The translations under genes were made by a program, and so were the position numbers. DNA of 64,000 nucleotides from a virus: positions 28,206-92,205 of the IMG/VR virus record IMGVR_UViG_3300007722_000005. The stretch is one strand, 5' to 3'. Position 1 is the stretch's first letter. Each line of letters opens with the position of its first letter. Shown here piece by piece: positions 54,593 through 64,000 of the stretch. The notes below the pieces were generated by a model. It worked only from the letters and a program-made list of their open reading frames with translations. It was not told the DNA's origin and did no database searches.

Positions 54593-54919
54593 TTACCTCG
54601 TTACGTTAGGTGTTACGGTCACAATACCTTCAACCGTTCGGATTACAGTGTTACCGTCAGTCGCCTCAACATCATAGACATATCGGCCGCCTACAATATT
54701 TGCATTGGTTTCGGCATTCATTGATAGTGTTTGGGCACCGTCGATCGTGCCTAACACGACCGTAAATGTATAAGCAGTATTCGACGTGAAATGCTTGCGC
54801 ATCTGACCGTTTGCGGTGAACCCTGTAAGATCAACCACCTCTCCTGTATTTGATAATGCAATAATAGTGTTGGAGAACGAAGCCCCTTGTTCCATAACCA
54901 AATTTACTTTGCGTGCCAT
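54593..54919 (-). CDS. conserved virion-associated beta protein
   Basis: 108 residues. SNTIIALSNTGEVVDLTGFTANGQMRKHF resembles the N-terminal Ig-like/BppU-type module found in phage baseplate or neck-attached proteins. Function unknown. Confidence 0.55.
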   Translation of the reverse strand: MARKVNLVMEQGASFSNTIIALSNTGEVVDLTGFTANGQMRKHFTSNTAYTFTVVLGTIDGAQTLSMNAETNANIVGGRYVYDVEATDGNTVIRTVEGIVTVTPNVTR

Positions 54920-54947
54920 GTTTGTCTCTTTGCGATGTTATACAAAT

Positions 54948-54955
54948 ATTTATAC
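54948..54955 (-). promoter_or_regulatory. T4-type late promoter
   Basis: Exact minus-strand TATAAATA upstream of the beta protein and the gp13-gp17 group. Confidence 0.75.
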
Positions 54956-54962
54956 AAAAACA

Positions 54963-55880
54963 CTATTGGGTTACACCAGCGTCCTTACGAGATTTTGCAA
55001 TATAATCAGTAAACTTCTTTGATCCGAAGATGCTTGGACTCCAATACAGGTTGTTGTTTTTGTAGTATTCAACTACGTCCTTATCTTGCAACACATCCAT
55101 CATCAGAGCAGAGTAGAAATTAATTACCTGTTTTGATACTCCTTTTGGAAGTATAATTCCATATCCACCACTGAACGCGAAACCGGGGAGAACTTCACTC
55201 AGCGCAGCTACGTTTGGTAGGTCAGGTAAGCGGTTTTCACTTGTAACAGCCGCAATTCCTACCTTACCATCGCGGTATATCTCTGCGACTGAACCGACAG
55301 GAAGTATTGCATAATTAATATGCCCACCTTGAATGTCGGGGATTATTTGCCCACTCGATTTATACGGAACAAGTGTTGCTGTTCCTTTCACCACTTTTAA
55401 CAGGTCGTTTGCTCGTGCGATTTGACCTTTACTTGACACACCAATTGTTGTTTCAACCTTGTTGAGGTTAGATATGAAATTGGGTAGAGTTCCTACTCCA
55501 ACAACCGCGAAATAAATTTTTGATGCTATAGTAATATATTCAAAATCGGCCGCGGTATACTCCTGCACGCCTTTATAGAAGATATCATTGTATACGAAAT
55601 GCGATCCGATACCACTAAACGCGAAATAAGACCCATCCTTTGGTTGCCGGTGGAAATAATTAATACCAACAACACCGCTGCCACCAGGTCGGTAATCACG
55701 AAGCACTTTGATACCCCTCTTTTCGATAGCTTTGTAAATTGGCGCCAACGCCGCGTCGGTTGATGACCCAGCTGGATACGATACCACGACTACTAGGTTC
55801 GTTGGTTTAAATTCTGCATGTGTTTTGATAGTGAACCCGAACAGGACCAAACATAAAACAACTATTGATAATATTTTCAT
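54963..55880 (-). CDS. TctC/Bug-type periplasmic binding protein 1
   Basis: 305 residues. Signal peptide about 1-22 (hydrophobic core SIVVLCLVLFGF, cut after THA). LVVVVSYPAGSSTDAALAP and VLRDYRPGGSGVVGINYF follow the Bug fold pattern; VTSENRLPDLPNVAALSEVLPGF and GIILPKGVSKQVINFYSALM are the canonical TctC end segments. Such proteins bind small acids for TTT transporters. No transporter (TctA/TctB) is present. Ends in TAG. Confidence 0.88.
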   Translation of the reverse strand: MKILSIVVLCLVLFGFTIKTHAEFKPTNLVVVVSYPAGSSTDAALAPIYKAIEKRGIKVLRDYRPGGSGVVGINYFHRQPKDGSYFAFSGIGSHFVYNDIFYKGVQEYTAADFEYITIASKIYFAVVGVGTLPNFISNLNKVETTIGVSSKGQIARANDLLKVVKGTATLVPYKSSGQIIPDIQGGHINYAILPVGSVAEIYRDGKVGIAAVTSENRLPDLPNVAALSEVLPGFAFSGGYGIILPKGVSKQVINFYSALMMDVLQDKDVVEYYKNNNLYWSPSIFGSKKFTDYIAKSRKDAGVTQ

Positions 55881-55886
55881 ATTTCC

Positions 55887-57095
55887 TCATATAATGTATA
55901 GTTTTGATTTAACTCTTGTAATCCTGTTAGGAAGGGTTTTGTCGTGGAATTGCATCGTTTGCTTGATCCACGGTGCCTTAATACTACTTATGTAGTGTTG
56001 CAAACCGCCAACGAGAAGATCAACAGAGCCGTCCGAGCGGCTCTGTTGATAAAACCAAATGTCGCGCTCGTTGAGAAAGTGCCCAGATGGCTTCGAGTTA
56101 AACTTATTGAAAGAGACCAAATCAGCCGACGTGAGGGAGGGGTAGAGAAGAATTTTCAACATATCGCCACCCAACGCACATATTAATTTGCCATCAGCAG
56201 AAAAGTAATTTGACACAAGTTGGTGTTTATATGGATCTTTCCCTGCGTATAACTTTCCAAGAGTGCTGATTGTTTTATTTGCTACGTGCCGTTGAAAAAA
56301 GTTCTTTATAATATGTGATTGCTTAATTATTATCTGTGCGCCTTCATATGTCGGCGACCAGTAAAACAACTCGTCGACCCCTCCACTCAAACTACTCTCT
56401 AATATGTTTTTTGTTGGCGACATTAGTGTTATACAGTCAGCAAAATGAAATGAAAAGTTTTCGCCGAACCCCTCAACGCGCGGCTTTTCGGCCCCCCACA
56501 CAAAACAAACTTTTTTTCCTGCTGTTAACAATTCCTTCCATTCACGGGTTCCGTTTTCGTAAATACTTCCGGCCCTCACCCTGGCTTGAGTGAAAGGTGT
56601 CCCGATATCGTTTATCCAGTGGATAAAATCAGAGTTCTTTTTTGTGTAGAAGTTGTTGAGGTTGTCAGTGATATCAAACAGCGTTTGTTTTGTTTGTATT
56701 CCTAATTTTTGCACTTTCGGTATTGCAACATTAAACACTTCATTGTTGACAAAGCTTGCGGGATTTTGGGATCCCTTCAAATCAACCATAAAACATACTT
56801 CGTCGAGCGGAATGTTATTGCGCGCAAACGTTTCGAGAATGTTTGTCGAATCGGACCCGCCGCTATACATAAGAACAATATGGTCGTATTGTTCTCGTAG
56901 TTTTTCTGCTCTTTTCGTATACAGCTCGTCCAACGAGAAGGGTGGTTCAGTTGTCCAGTCAAACGATGAAAAGAACTCGTCATTATAGTTCCACTTCACA
57001 TCTTGTGGGTTGTCGGCTAACTGCATTATTTCATATTTGCTGGTCGTTATTAGTTGTTTGTACTGATAAAAACCATATGTGTGAGGATGATTCAT
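55887..57095 (-). CDS. PP-loop ATPase-like protein 1
   Basis: 402 residues from ATG 57095. IVLMYSGGSDSTNIL (78-83 SGGSDS) is the PP-loop that binds ATP in adenylating enzymes of the N-type/PAPS/asparagine-synthase group. WNYNDEFFSSFDWTTEPP and FYWSPTYEG are shared with PP-loop protein 3. It is neither QueC nor TilS by its other motifs. Seven bases upstream of the Bug 1 gene, so co-transcribed. Substrate unknown. Confidence 0.8.
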   Translation of the reverse strand: MNHPHTYGFYQYKQLITTSKYEIMQLADNPQDVKWNYNDEFFSSFDWTTEPPFSLDELYTKRAEKLREQYDHIVLMYSGGSDSTNILETFARNNIPLDEVCFMVDLKGSQNPASFVNNEVFNVAIPKVQKLGIQTKQTLFDITDNLNNFYTKKNSDFIHWINDIGTPFTQARVRAGSIYENGTREWKELLTAGKKVCFVWGAEKPRVEGFGENFSFHFADCITLMSPTKNILESSLSGGVDELFYWSPTYEGAQIIIKQSHIIKNFFQRHVANKTISTLGKLYAGKDPYKHQLVSNYFSADGKLICALGGDMLKILLYPSLTSADLVSFNKFNSKPSGHFLNERDIWFYQQSRSDGSVDLLVGGLQHYISSIKAPWIKQTMQFHDKTLPNRITRVKSKLYII

Positions 57096-57111
57096 ATACT
57101 TCACTAACCTA

Positions 57112-57117
57112 TATAAT
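57112..57117 (+). promoter_or_regulatory. possible plus-strand promoter (-10 only)
   Basis: TATAAT in the short divergent gap between the two arms of the island. The -35 region is poor, so this is weak. Confidence 0.3.
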
Positions 57118-57145
57118 ATCTGTACAGCTATTTAGGAGGTTGGTT

Positions 57146-58048
57146 ATGAATTGGTTATTAGTGTGTTTGATTGTTTTGATGCCGTCGACGCCGCGGGCAC
57201 AGGATGTTTCACAAATATACGTTGCGTATCCACCAGGAGGGTTAGGAGATATTTTAGCGCGGCACGTGTCAAAATATATAGGGCCACTTCAGGTAGTCAA
57301 TATCCCAGGACCACTCAATCAACAAGCAGCCAAGACAGCTTTTCGTAACAACCAGTTGATGTCTGTTGAAACATCGAGTCTCGCAATTACTCCTGAGATT
57401 TACGGCCGAGAAAAATCGTACGACATGTACGATAACTTTCAAAGAGCAATAATATTAGGATCGTCGCCGATGGTTCTTGTTGTTAATGCTGACCTCCCTA
57501 TAAACAACGTTGCCGAATTCAAACGATATATCGTTGATAATAATGTCGACGTCACATACGCAACAGCCGGCTCTATTACGATTGTAGCGGCGTTAGAATT
57601 TCTCGAGCTTGCAAAGATTAAAGCTCGCCCAATTCCATACAAGGGTGGCGCTGATGCTATCCAGGCAGTTATGGGTGGGCACGTAACGTTTCACTTCGGA
57701 AATCTCACAGGAGCAATAACACAAACACGCGTTAAAATTATTGCGGTCGGCACACAAAACCGAGTTGACCAGCTTCCTGAAGTAATGACAGTGAAAGAGC
57801 AACTCGGCAAAACGCTCACAACAAAAGGTTATTTTGGTGTTGGTTTGCCAAACGGTATTAACAGTGATATGGCTAATGTGTGGGCAAACCGGTTTAAGTT
57901 GTTGTGCGGCAGCAATCAGTTTGCTGCAGATATGAGTAAATACGGGTTTACAGTCGAGTGTTTAAACGGTGCAGCCTATCACACAACAATCACAAACCAA
58001 CAGAAATTTTATCGTGATATGATTACAAAATATGGGCTGCAAAGATGA
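57146..58048 (+). CDS. TctC/Bug-type periplasmic binding protein 2
   Basis: 300 residues from ATG 57146 (AGGAGG site). Signal peptide about 1-18 (WLLVCLIVLM, cut after PRA). IYVAYPPGGLGDILARHV, IPYKGGADAIQAVMGGHV and VGTQNRVDQLPEVMTVKEQ match the TctC family clearly, more so than Bug 1 in the middle. Plus strand, so transcribed away from Bug 1. Overlaps PP-loop 2 by ATGA. Confidence 0.9.
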   Translation: MNWLLVCLIVLMPSTPRAQDVSQIYVAYPPGGLGDILARHVSKYIGPLQVVNIPGPLNQQAAKTAFRNNQLMSVETSSLAITPEIYGREKSYDMYDNFQRAIILGSSPMVLVVNADLPINNVAEFKRYIVDNNVDVTYATAGSITIVAALEFLELAKIKARPIPYKGGADAIQAVMGGHVTFHFGNLTGAITQTRVKIIAVGTQNRVDQLPEVMTVKEQLGKTLTTKGYFGVGLPNGINSDMANVWANRFKLLCGSNQFAADMSKYGFTVECLNGAAYHTTITNQQKFYRDMITKYGLQR

Positions 58049-58860
58049 AAACACACAAAAACTGGCTTTTAACAAATATTGCCGAAAAACAGTTTAATCA
58101 TCACCTCAACTATACGGTTTATACCCGTTTATACCCGTTTTACGACGTTTCCTTTCAACGATCGATAGAATGTACGATCAATGAAATTCGAAACCTTAAA
58201 AACGACTTATATGTTGGATTGAGTGGTGGAGCTGATTCTGAGTTTGTGTTGAAGTCGTTCGTCGAACGACATGTTCCTATCACACCCGTAATTGTAAAAT
58301 GTGAAGGAAACGAAGCAGAAACATTCTATGCTTATAAAGCGTGTCGGCGCTTTAATGTTGATCCGGTAATTATTATGGCTGATAACAACAAACTAATTAG
58401 CACGTTTGAAGAGATGAATGGAAAACTTCCAATGCACGGAATAATGGCTATCCCACAACTAATTGCAGCAGAGTTTGTTGCGCGCCGTGAAGGGTTTATA
58501 ATAAACCCAAACCACTTAAACGGCGACGGCGACGGAAAAGTTATTGAAGGAATTTTTGAGCGGAATGAATGGGACGATTATGTCGATGTACTGTATCCAG
58601 GAATGGCAATCGAATTTTTCTCCTACCACATTGAAACGATCTACGCAATGACACTGCTAGCAACAAAAGGAACGTGGCAACAGTATAAAAGCAAACTATA
58701 CCAAACACCATATCGACCGAAGATGCGCGCGAAATACCACCCAACAGTAGTCGATTTTTTTGACAAAACGATTGCAGATTTTCCACAATCGAACCCCCAC
58801 TTTTGTTTTGGCAACAGGAATCAAGTCCTTGAAAGATTGAGCCCCTATGTTATCAAGTAA
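58045..58860 (+). CDS. PP-loop ATPase-like protein 2
   Basis: 271 residues. YVGLSGGADSEF (60-65) is the PP-loop; VIVKCEGNEAETFYAYKACRRFNV and FIINPNHLNGDGDG follow. Shorter than proteins 1 and 3 and more distant from them. Four-base overlap with Bug 2 indicates translational coupling. Confidence 0.75.
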   Translation: MKTHKNWLLTNIAEKQFNHHLNYTVYTRLYPFYDVSFQRSIECTINEIRNLKNDLYVGLSGGADSEFVLKSFVERHVPITPVIVKCEGNEAETFYAYKACRRFNVDPVIIMADNNKLISTFEEMNGKLPMHGIMAIPQLIAAEFVARREGFIINPNHLNGDGDGKVIEGIFERNEWDDYVDVLYPGMAIEFFSYHIETIYAMTLLATKGTWQQYKSKLYQTPYRPKMRAKYHPTVVDFFDKTIADFPQSNPHFCFGNRNQVLERLSPYVIK

Positions 58861-59899
58861 GTTAGGTTTTTATCAGAGTGGGAAAAATGTTAGTGTTTCG
58901 CGTCGAGAAGTAACAGAAAGAACACTATCAATACCACATTGGAATTTCAACGACGATGTGTTTAGTGTTGTTAATTGGAATAAAGAACCTCCAGAAACAT
59001 TATCGGATTTATATATTGCGCGTTGCCGGCAACTAAGAGAAAAATACGATTACGTAGTTCTAATGTTTAGTGGTGGCAGTGACAGCGACAATATGTTGGA
59101 GCACTGGTTGCTTTCAGGATGTAAGTTGGACGAGGTTGTTATATTGAACAGGCAATCAGGTGCCAACGACAAAACGAGTTTTTCAGAAATTGAGCAGAAC
59201 GTTGTTGCGATCCCAAAAGCGATGATGCTCCAACAACTTCACAAGTTCAAACTAACAATATTTGACCAATCGACAGCGATGATCGATTTTATAAAACAAA
59301 CAGACGACATACCATACGTAAGCAACATCATAATCACGCCAAATGTAGGCTCGAGAAGGTTTTTGTTTGAGCAGCCACATATTAAGCGTGTGCTTAGTCA
59401 GGGCAAGAAAGTGGTTTTAGTTTGGGGGGCAGATAAAATTATACACAGCTTTCGCAAACAAAAGCTTTCTGTGTCATTTGATCAACATAACGTCGAATGT
59501 TGTGTTGGTCCGCTACTAATTGCTAACAGTGGTGAGAAAGAAGGGAAGTGTCACGAGCTTTTTTATTGGACCGCTGACTTTCCAGATGTTGTTATTAAGC
59601 AAGCGCACGTTATCAAACAGTATCTGTCGTGCCCAATAAACCACGTAACTAATCCACAATTTGTATCGTATGGGCAGCAATCAATCAAGCTAACGGACGA
59701 CGGGTACCGAAGAGTCGTGTACCCTTTTTGGGATTTAAAAACATTTACGGCAGGAAAAAGCAGTAGCACAACAATCTCTAATAGAGATCAATGGCTTTGG
59801 AGAGGTAATCTACCTGAAGCGAGAAGGTTTGAAGATATCGTAAAACAATACCACACAAACGTCACAACAACGAAAAATACTTACACAGTCGGGTCGTAG
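58847..59899 (+). CDS. PP-loop ATPase-like protein 3
   Basis: 350 residues. VVLMFSGGSDSDNML (75-80). WNFNDDVFSVVNWNKEPPETL and ELFYWTADFPDVVIKQAHVIKQ align with protein 1 (HIIKNFF), so these two are paralogues on opposite strands. Overlaps protein 2; its stop TAG overlaps the end of the convergent minus-strand gene. Confidence 0.78.
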   Translation: MLSSKLGFYQSGKNVSVSRREVTERTLSIPHWNFNDDVFSVVNWNKEPPETLSDLYIARCRQLREKYDYVVLMFSGGSDSDNMLEHWLLSGCKLDEVVILNRQSGANDKTSFSEIEQNVVAIPKAMMLQQLHKFKLTIFDQSTAMIDFIKQTDDIPYVSNIIITPNVGSRRFLFEQPHIKRVLSQGKKVVLVWGADKIIHSFRKQKLSVSFDQHNVECCVGPLLIANSGEKEGKCHELFYWTADFPDVVIKQAHVIKQYLSCPINHVTNPQFVSYGQQSIKLTDDGYRRVVYPFWDLKTFTAGKSSSTTISNRDQWLWRGNLPEARRFEDIVKQYHTNVTTTKNTYTVGS

Positions 59900-60384
59900 G
59901 AGTCGAACTGTACATTGACGGCCAATAGAGCATCAATCGACGTTGCCGCGTTCAAATCCTTCGCGGCGGCGTCGGCAAGTTTTTTAATCGATTGCTTGTA
60001 TTTGATTAATTCTTCGAGAACGCCGCCCTGTTCGATGAGGTCGATTGCCCGCATTTTTGCGTAGTCATTAAGATAGTTATATTTTGATTTCAAATTTTGT
60101 TGGATTCTATTGCGTACCAATTTCAATTCAACATCGGAAACTTTCAGTGCAATTGATGAATCCTCTTCGTTCATTACGTATTCCCCATCAAAATTATGTT
60201 TTTCAAGATCGGGGCAACGGTCAACAATTTCGGCAATCTGATTCTCGACGACAAAAAGCATGCGGCTTAAATTGTAGCCAGCAACGTTATTAGCGAATTC
60301 GTCTGGCGACAGTCGTCGAGCAACAGCGGACCGGTCAGCAGTGAGGTAGACGAATTGTGTATCTTTTACGTTAGCGTATATCAT
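59881..60384 (-). CDS. hypothetical protein
   Basis: 167 residues, mostly helical, with basic and acidic alternation (ELKLVRNRIQQNLKSKYNYLNDYAK). Overlaps the convergent PP-loop 3 stop. Neighbours (hydroxylase, fibre genes) suggest a tail-associated or assembly role; unrecognised. Confidence 0.5.
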   Translation of the reverse strand: MIYANVKDTQFVYLTADRSAVARRLSPDEFANNVAGYNLSRMLFVVENQIAEIVDRCPDLEKHNFDGEYVMNEEDSSIALKVSDVELKLVRNRIQQNLKSKYNYLNDYAKMRAIDLIEQGGVLEELIKYKQSIKKLADAAAKDLNAATSIDALLAVNVQFDSYDPTV

Positions 60385-60929
60385 ACAAATTTAGGCCCCG
60401 TAAACCAGTTAACAAGCGAGTATCGCGTTCCAAATGTTACGGGAGCAACACGATGTCTCAACGCTGAAGGAAACACCATAACAGATCCTCGTGGTTTGAT
60501 TAGCGGTTGTTCTTCTCGTTTATATCCTTCAAACTGAAAATCGCCGCCACCATAATCATCGTTTAATGTGATCACGAGGCTGAGCTTTCTCATTCCGTCT
60601 TTGTGTCGTGAAGAGTCTTGATGATAGTCGTAAAAATCATCAACATCATACACAGTGAACTGAGGAACTTCTTGCCCGGTGATTGCAAAGTTCCACGCCT
60701 GCTTATTAGCTTGTGACATATAATGCCACGCGATAGCGGAAAGCCACGCGTGTTTTGAAGGCTCGAGGAAAGCAGTGCGCGATAAACGAATATCTTCGTT
60801 GACTTTTGGGTTATCGGTATCAACAACCGCCGCAGCTATTCCCCCTCTCAAACCTTCAGAAATTATTACGTTGCACACCGAAGGTGGAATTTCACTTTCC
60901 CAAAACCAGTGAGTTGGCTCAATAATCAT
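60381..60929 (-). CDS. PKHD-type 2OG-Fe(II) hydroxylase
   Basis: 182 residues from the ATG at 60929. YDYHQDSSRH (HxD), GSVMVFPSALRHRVAPV (distal His and Arg) are the iron and 2-oxoglutarate ligands of the PKHD/P4Hc fold. Phages carry such genes near fibre modules; the protein substrate could be a virion Gly/Pro-rich fibre, but that is only inference. Confidence 0.8.
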   Translation of the reverse strand: MIIEPTHWFWESEIPPSVCNVIISEGLRGGIAAAVVDTDNPKVNEDIRLSRTAFLEPSKHAWLSAIAWHYMSQANKQAWNFAITGQEVPQFTVYDVDDFYDYHQDSSRHKDGMRKLSLVITLNDDYGGGDFQFEGYKREEQPLIKPRGSVMVFPSALRHRVAPVTFGTRYSLVNWFTGPKFV

Positions 60930-61627
60930 ACCTTCTTTTCCCATAAATTATCGCGGTAATAACTTCTTTCCGACGATCGGCGATCTCTTGTCTTGTTGAG
61001 TTTTTGCAAATCTTTTCCTGTCAACGAATCAATTAGTGGAGCCTTTTTGTAATCTCTTTTAAACGGAATTGCCTGCATAAGAGGATACCCCCTCTCAAGT
61101 TTCATCGGTCCATCTGTTACTTTGAGGAAACCAGGGAAGTTAACGAACTCGAAGTATTTATCTGTCTCGACAATACCAGTCATCAGATCGAGTTTTCCGT
61201 CTGGGCGGTTGAACGGCATTGTGAATATTGTCGACCAGCCAGGAGGAGTTTGGATCAACCAATGGTTGAGAAATTTGAGGGGAACAGAGGGAACTTTTGG
61301 ATGACCAGCTATTTGCTTCAGATTATGTGACTCGCACATATTCATGACAAAATCACTCTCCCAACAAACGCGTTCTCCGTTGTTAGAAACAAGAAAATGT
61401 ATATCGGCAGCGAGAGGAATAATCCACCCAACCGACATGGCGTCGAGGAATGGCGGGCAGCGTTTAATTGTTGACGCCGGCGTTATTTTTCCTTCTTCTT
61501 GAAAAGTAGGATCGAGCCGTTTAAACCAATCAGGGATCAACCGTTTCGCTGGATACGGCTCTGGTATAACATCCTTACAACGCGGGTCACAAAGAAATTT
61601 AATTTCATCACTTCCATTCCAAAACAT
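60926..61627 (-). CDS. DUF6065-family protein
   Basis: 233 residues. IPEPYPAKRLIPDWFKRLDP and KRCPPFLDAMSVGWIIPLAADIHF are the DUF6065 pattern (cysteine-containing, P-rich start). Widespread in phages and bacteria, function unknown. Overlaps the hydroxylase start. Confidence 0.65.
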   Translation of the reverse strand: MFWNGSDEIKFLCDPRCKDVIPEPYPAKRLIPDWFKRLDPTFQEEGKITPASTIKRCPPFLDAMSVGWIIPLAADIHFLVSNNGERVCWESDFVMNMCESHNLKQIAGHPKVPSVPLKFLNHWLIQTPPGWSTIFTMPFNRPDGKLDLMTGIVETDKYFEFVNFPGFLKVTDGPMKLERGYPLMQAIPFKRDYKKAPLIDSLTGKDLQKLNKTRDRRSSERSYYRDNLWEKKV

Positions 61628-61637
61628 AATGTTCTCC

Positions 61638-62717
<1,080 letters not shown>

Positions 62718-62721
62718 TACC

Positions 62722-63045
62722 TTACCCTATTTTAGGGGTTTTGGCAAGAAAATCTTTTGGTAGCTCATTAATTGCTGTAGCCCAACTTCTCTTAGCATAT
62801 ATCTCTTCACCGTCTGGTGAAATCCAATACACCTTATCAAAAATGATTATAGGAAACCCGGCGAAAGTTTTTTCGGGGAACCACGTGTTAAGTGCATCAA
62901 GACAAGATTGTTCGTCATCCAACGTTGGGTATGACATGTTAGCATATTTGATTCTAAATTGGTCAAGAAAAATACGCAAGTCAGCAGACTCTAAATTATA
63001 TGTCGTGTACAGCTGAATGTTGTTATATTTGATTGGGGTTGCCAT
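62722..63045 (-). CDS. hypothetical tail-associated protein
   Basis: 107 residues from ATG 63045. KYNNIQLYTTYNLESADLRIFL and PEKTFAGFPIIIFDKVYW. Position between fibre genes suggests a tail role. No family recognised. Confidence 0.5.
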   Translation of the reverse strand: MATPIKYNNIQLYTTYNLESADLRIFLDQFRIKYANMSYPTLDDEQSCLDALNTWFPEKTFAGFPIIIFDKVYWISPDGEEIYAKRSWATAINELPKDFLAKTPKIG

Positions 63046-63055
63046 ATTCTCTCCG

Positions 63056-64000
63056 TTATGCTTCAATGAACGACATTGAAACGAACCAGTTCGCGACACC
63101 ATCGTATTTAGTAGCAACAAAAATTGTTGTTTTATTAGCCCCAGTAGCAGCTACTGGCTGCGTTGCGCTGTTATTAAACTTCAACGTTTCTCCACCAGGA
63201 GCAGCGAGAGTTACTGTGTATCCACCAGTGCCATTCTGTGTAAAAATCATCACAATCGTCTTAACAGAATCTGTTTGGCCGGGCATACTTGCTGGTAAGG
63301 TTATTGTGCAATTATTATCGACCGTGTACCGGGTTACGTTACGTGATGATGAAACAGTAAGGCCTGTGTCTGTAGCTGTAAATGCTGCAGCGTCTTCAAC
63401 GAAGTTTTGAATTTTTGTTGCGTTGAACGTGACGGCCGTAGAATTTGCTGCGAGTCCGTTACCGACGGATAGAGTTGAGCTCGTGACAACACTGTTAACC
63501 GTACTGTTGCCGACTTTAACTTGTGACGTTGAAAGATTGACGTTAGCGCCGACATTTATTGCAACAGACGCATTCGCGGTACCGGTTATTGTTGCGCCGG
63601 CAGTAGGTGACAACAATCCAGCAACACTTAACGTGTTTGAAAGTGTTGCTGCTCCCGTAACAAACAGCGTGTTCGAAAGTGTTGTTGCTCCAAGAACTGC
63701 TAGTGTTCCATCAGTATCAATCAATCCCGAAGTGATTGCAGTATTGACTGTTGAGTTGCCAACGGTAATTCTTGATGTTGAAAGATTGACGTTTGCGCCG
63801 ACATTGATAGCAACCGAAGCGTTTGATGTTCCTGTTACCGTCACACCAGCTGTAGGCGATAACAATCCGGCGACGCTCATTGTATTCGAGAATGTGGCTG
63901 CACCGATCCCTGTGGTTGTTGTCTCAGCTCGAATTGATCCATTAACAACGAGGGAAGATTGGGTGAGAACGGCATTTACGGTGCTGTTACCAACTCTAAC
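63056..64000 (-). CDS. tail fibre protein, C-terminal part (runs off window)
   Basis: At least 314 codons without a start inside the window; the gene begins beyond 64000. Contains repeated units VAINVGANVNLSTS...VGNSTVN..., typical of trimeric fibre shafts, and ends with a beta-rich domain (NFVEDAAAFTATDTGLTV, then ISLPASMPGQTDSVKT-like segment). Likely part of the long or short tail fibre. Confidence 0.75.
   Translation of the reverse strand, partial: VRVGNSTVNAVLTQSSLVVNGSIRAETTTTGIGAATFSNTMSVAGLLSPTAGVTVTGTSNASVAINVGANVNLSTSRITVGNSTVNTAITSGLIDTDGTLAVLGATTLSNTLFVTGAATLSNTLSVAGLLSPTAGATITGTANASVAINVGANVNLSTSQVKVGNSTVNSVVTSSTLSVGNGLAANSTAVTFNATKIQNFVEDAAAFTATDTGLTVSSSRNVTRYTVDNNCTITLPASMPGQTDSVKTIVMIFTQNGTGGYTVTLAAPGGETLKFNNSATQPVAATGANKTTIFVATKYDGVANWFVSMSFIEA

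Overview
The window is part of a T4-like myovirus (tailed phage) genome. This is shown by a nearly complete and syntenic T4 core: gp43, UvsX, gp41, RegA, gp62, gp44, gp45, gp46, gp47, sigma factor gp55, UvsW, UvsY, and the head and tail genes gp13-gp23. Almost all genes are on the minus strand, so the functional order runs from high to low coordinates. Host-derived accessory genes (Hsp20, peptide deformylase, 2OG-Fe(II) oxygenases, FolE/QueD/QueE) are typical of T4-like phages of aquatic bacteria. Two TctC/Bug-type periplasmic binding proteins suggest a proteobacterial host, but the host is inferred, not shown.

Layout. 1-2.4 kb: partial HNH endonuclease, small early genes, a SLOG/DUF2493 protein, a metallophosphoesterase and, between the last two, an RNase P RNA gene. 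2.4-10 kb: a very large tRNA array, about 40 recognisable tRNAs covering all 20 amino acids, interrupted by small genes, sigma70-like promoters, a degraded GIY-YIG gene, a sulfotransferase-like gene, several irregular tRNA-like elements and two elements whose halves are in circularly permuted order (3' half before 5' half). 10.3-23.4 kb: replication core and nucleotide genes. 22.4-32.4 kb: early accessory region with a 7-deazaguanine pathway (DpdA-like transglycosylase, two PTPS-fold proteins, FolE, QueE), phosphoribosyltransferase, PTH2-like protein, deformylase and many small proteins, plus an isolated tRNA with anticodon CUA. 32.4-38.3 kb: recombination genes and the late sigma factor. 38.3-54.9 kb: head, neck and tail structural genes, many preceded by TATAAATA late promoters, with one plus-strand homing endonuclease. 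55-59.9 kb: a divergent island of two TctC/Bug proteins and three PP-loop ATPase-like proteins. 59.9-64 kb: hydroxylase, DUF6065 protein, glycine-rich adhesin and tail-fibre genes, the last running off the window.

How the parts fit. Early and middle transcription probably uses host sigma70 promoters, of which about ten near-consensus sites (TTGAC[CT], 16-17 bp, TATAAT-like) are visible on the minus strand. Late transcription uses gp55 with the gp45 clamp. The tRNA array, RNase P RNA, GatB/YqeY-domain protein, PTH2-like protein and deformylase together look like a phage-supplied translation kit. The CUA tRNA fits with gp20 (portal), which ends in UAG followed by 41 further open codons.

The strongest leads are the RNase P RNA, the two permuted tRNA-like genes, the amber suppressor tRNA with the gp20 readthrough frame, and the TctC/PP-loop island. 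All calls come from reading the sequence; no database search or folding program was run.
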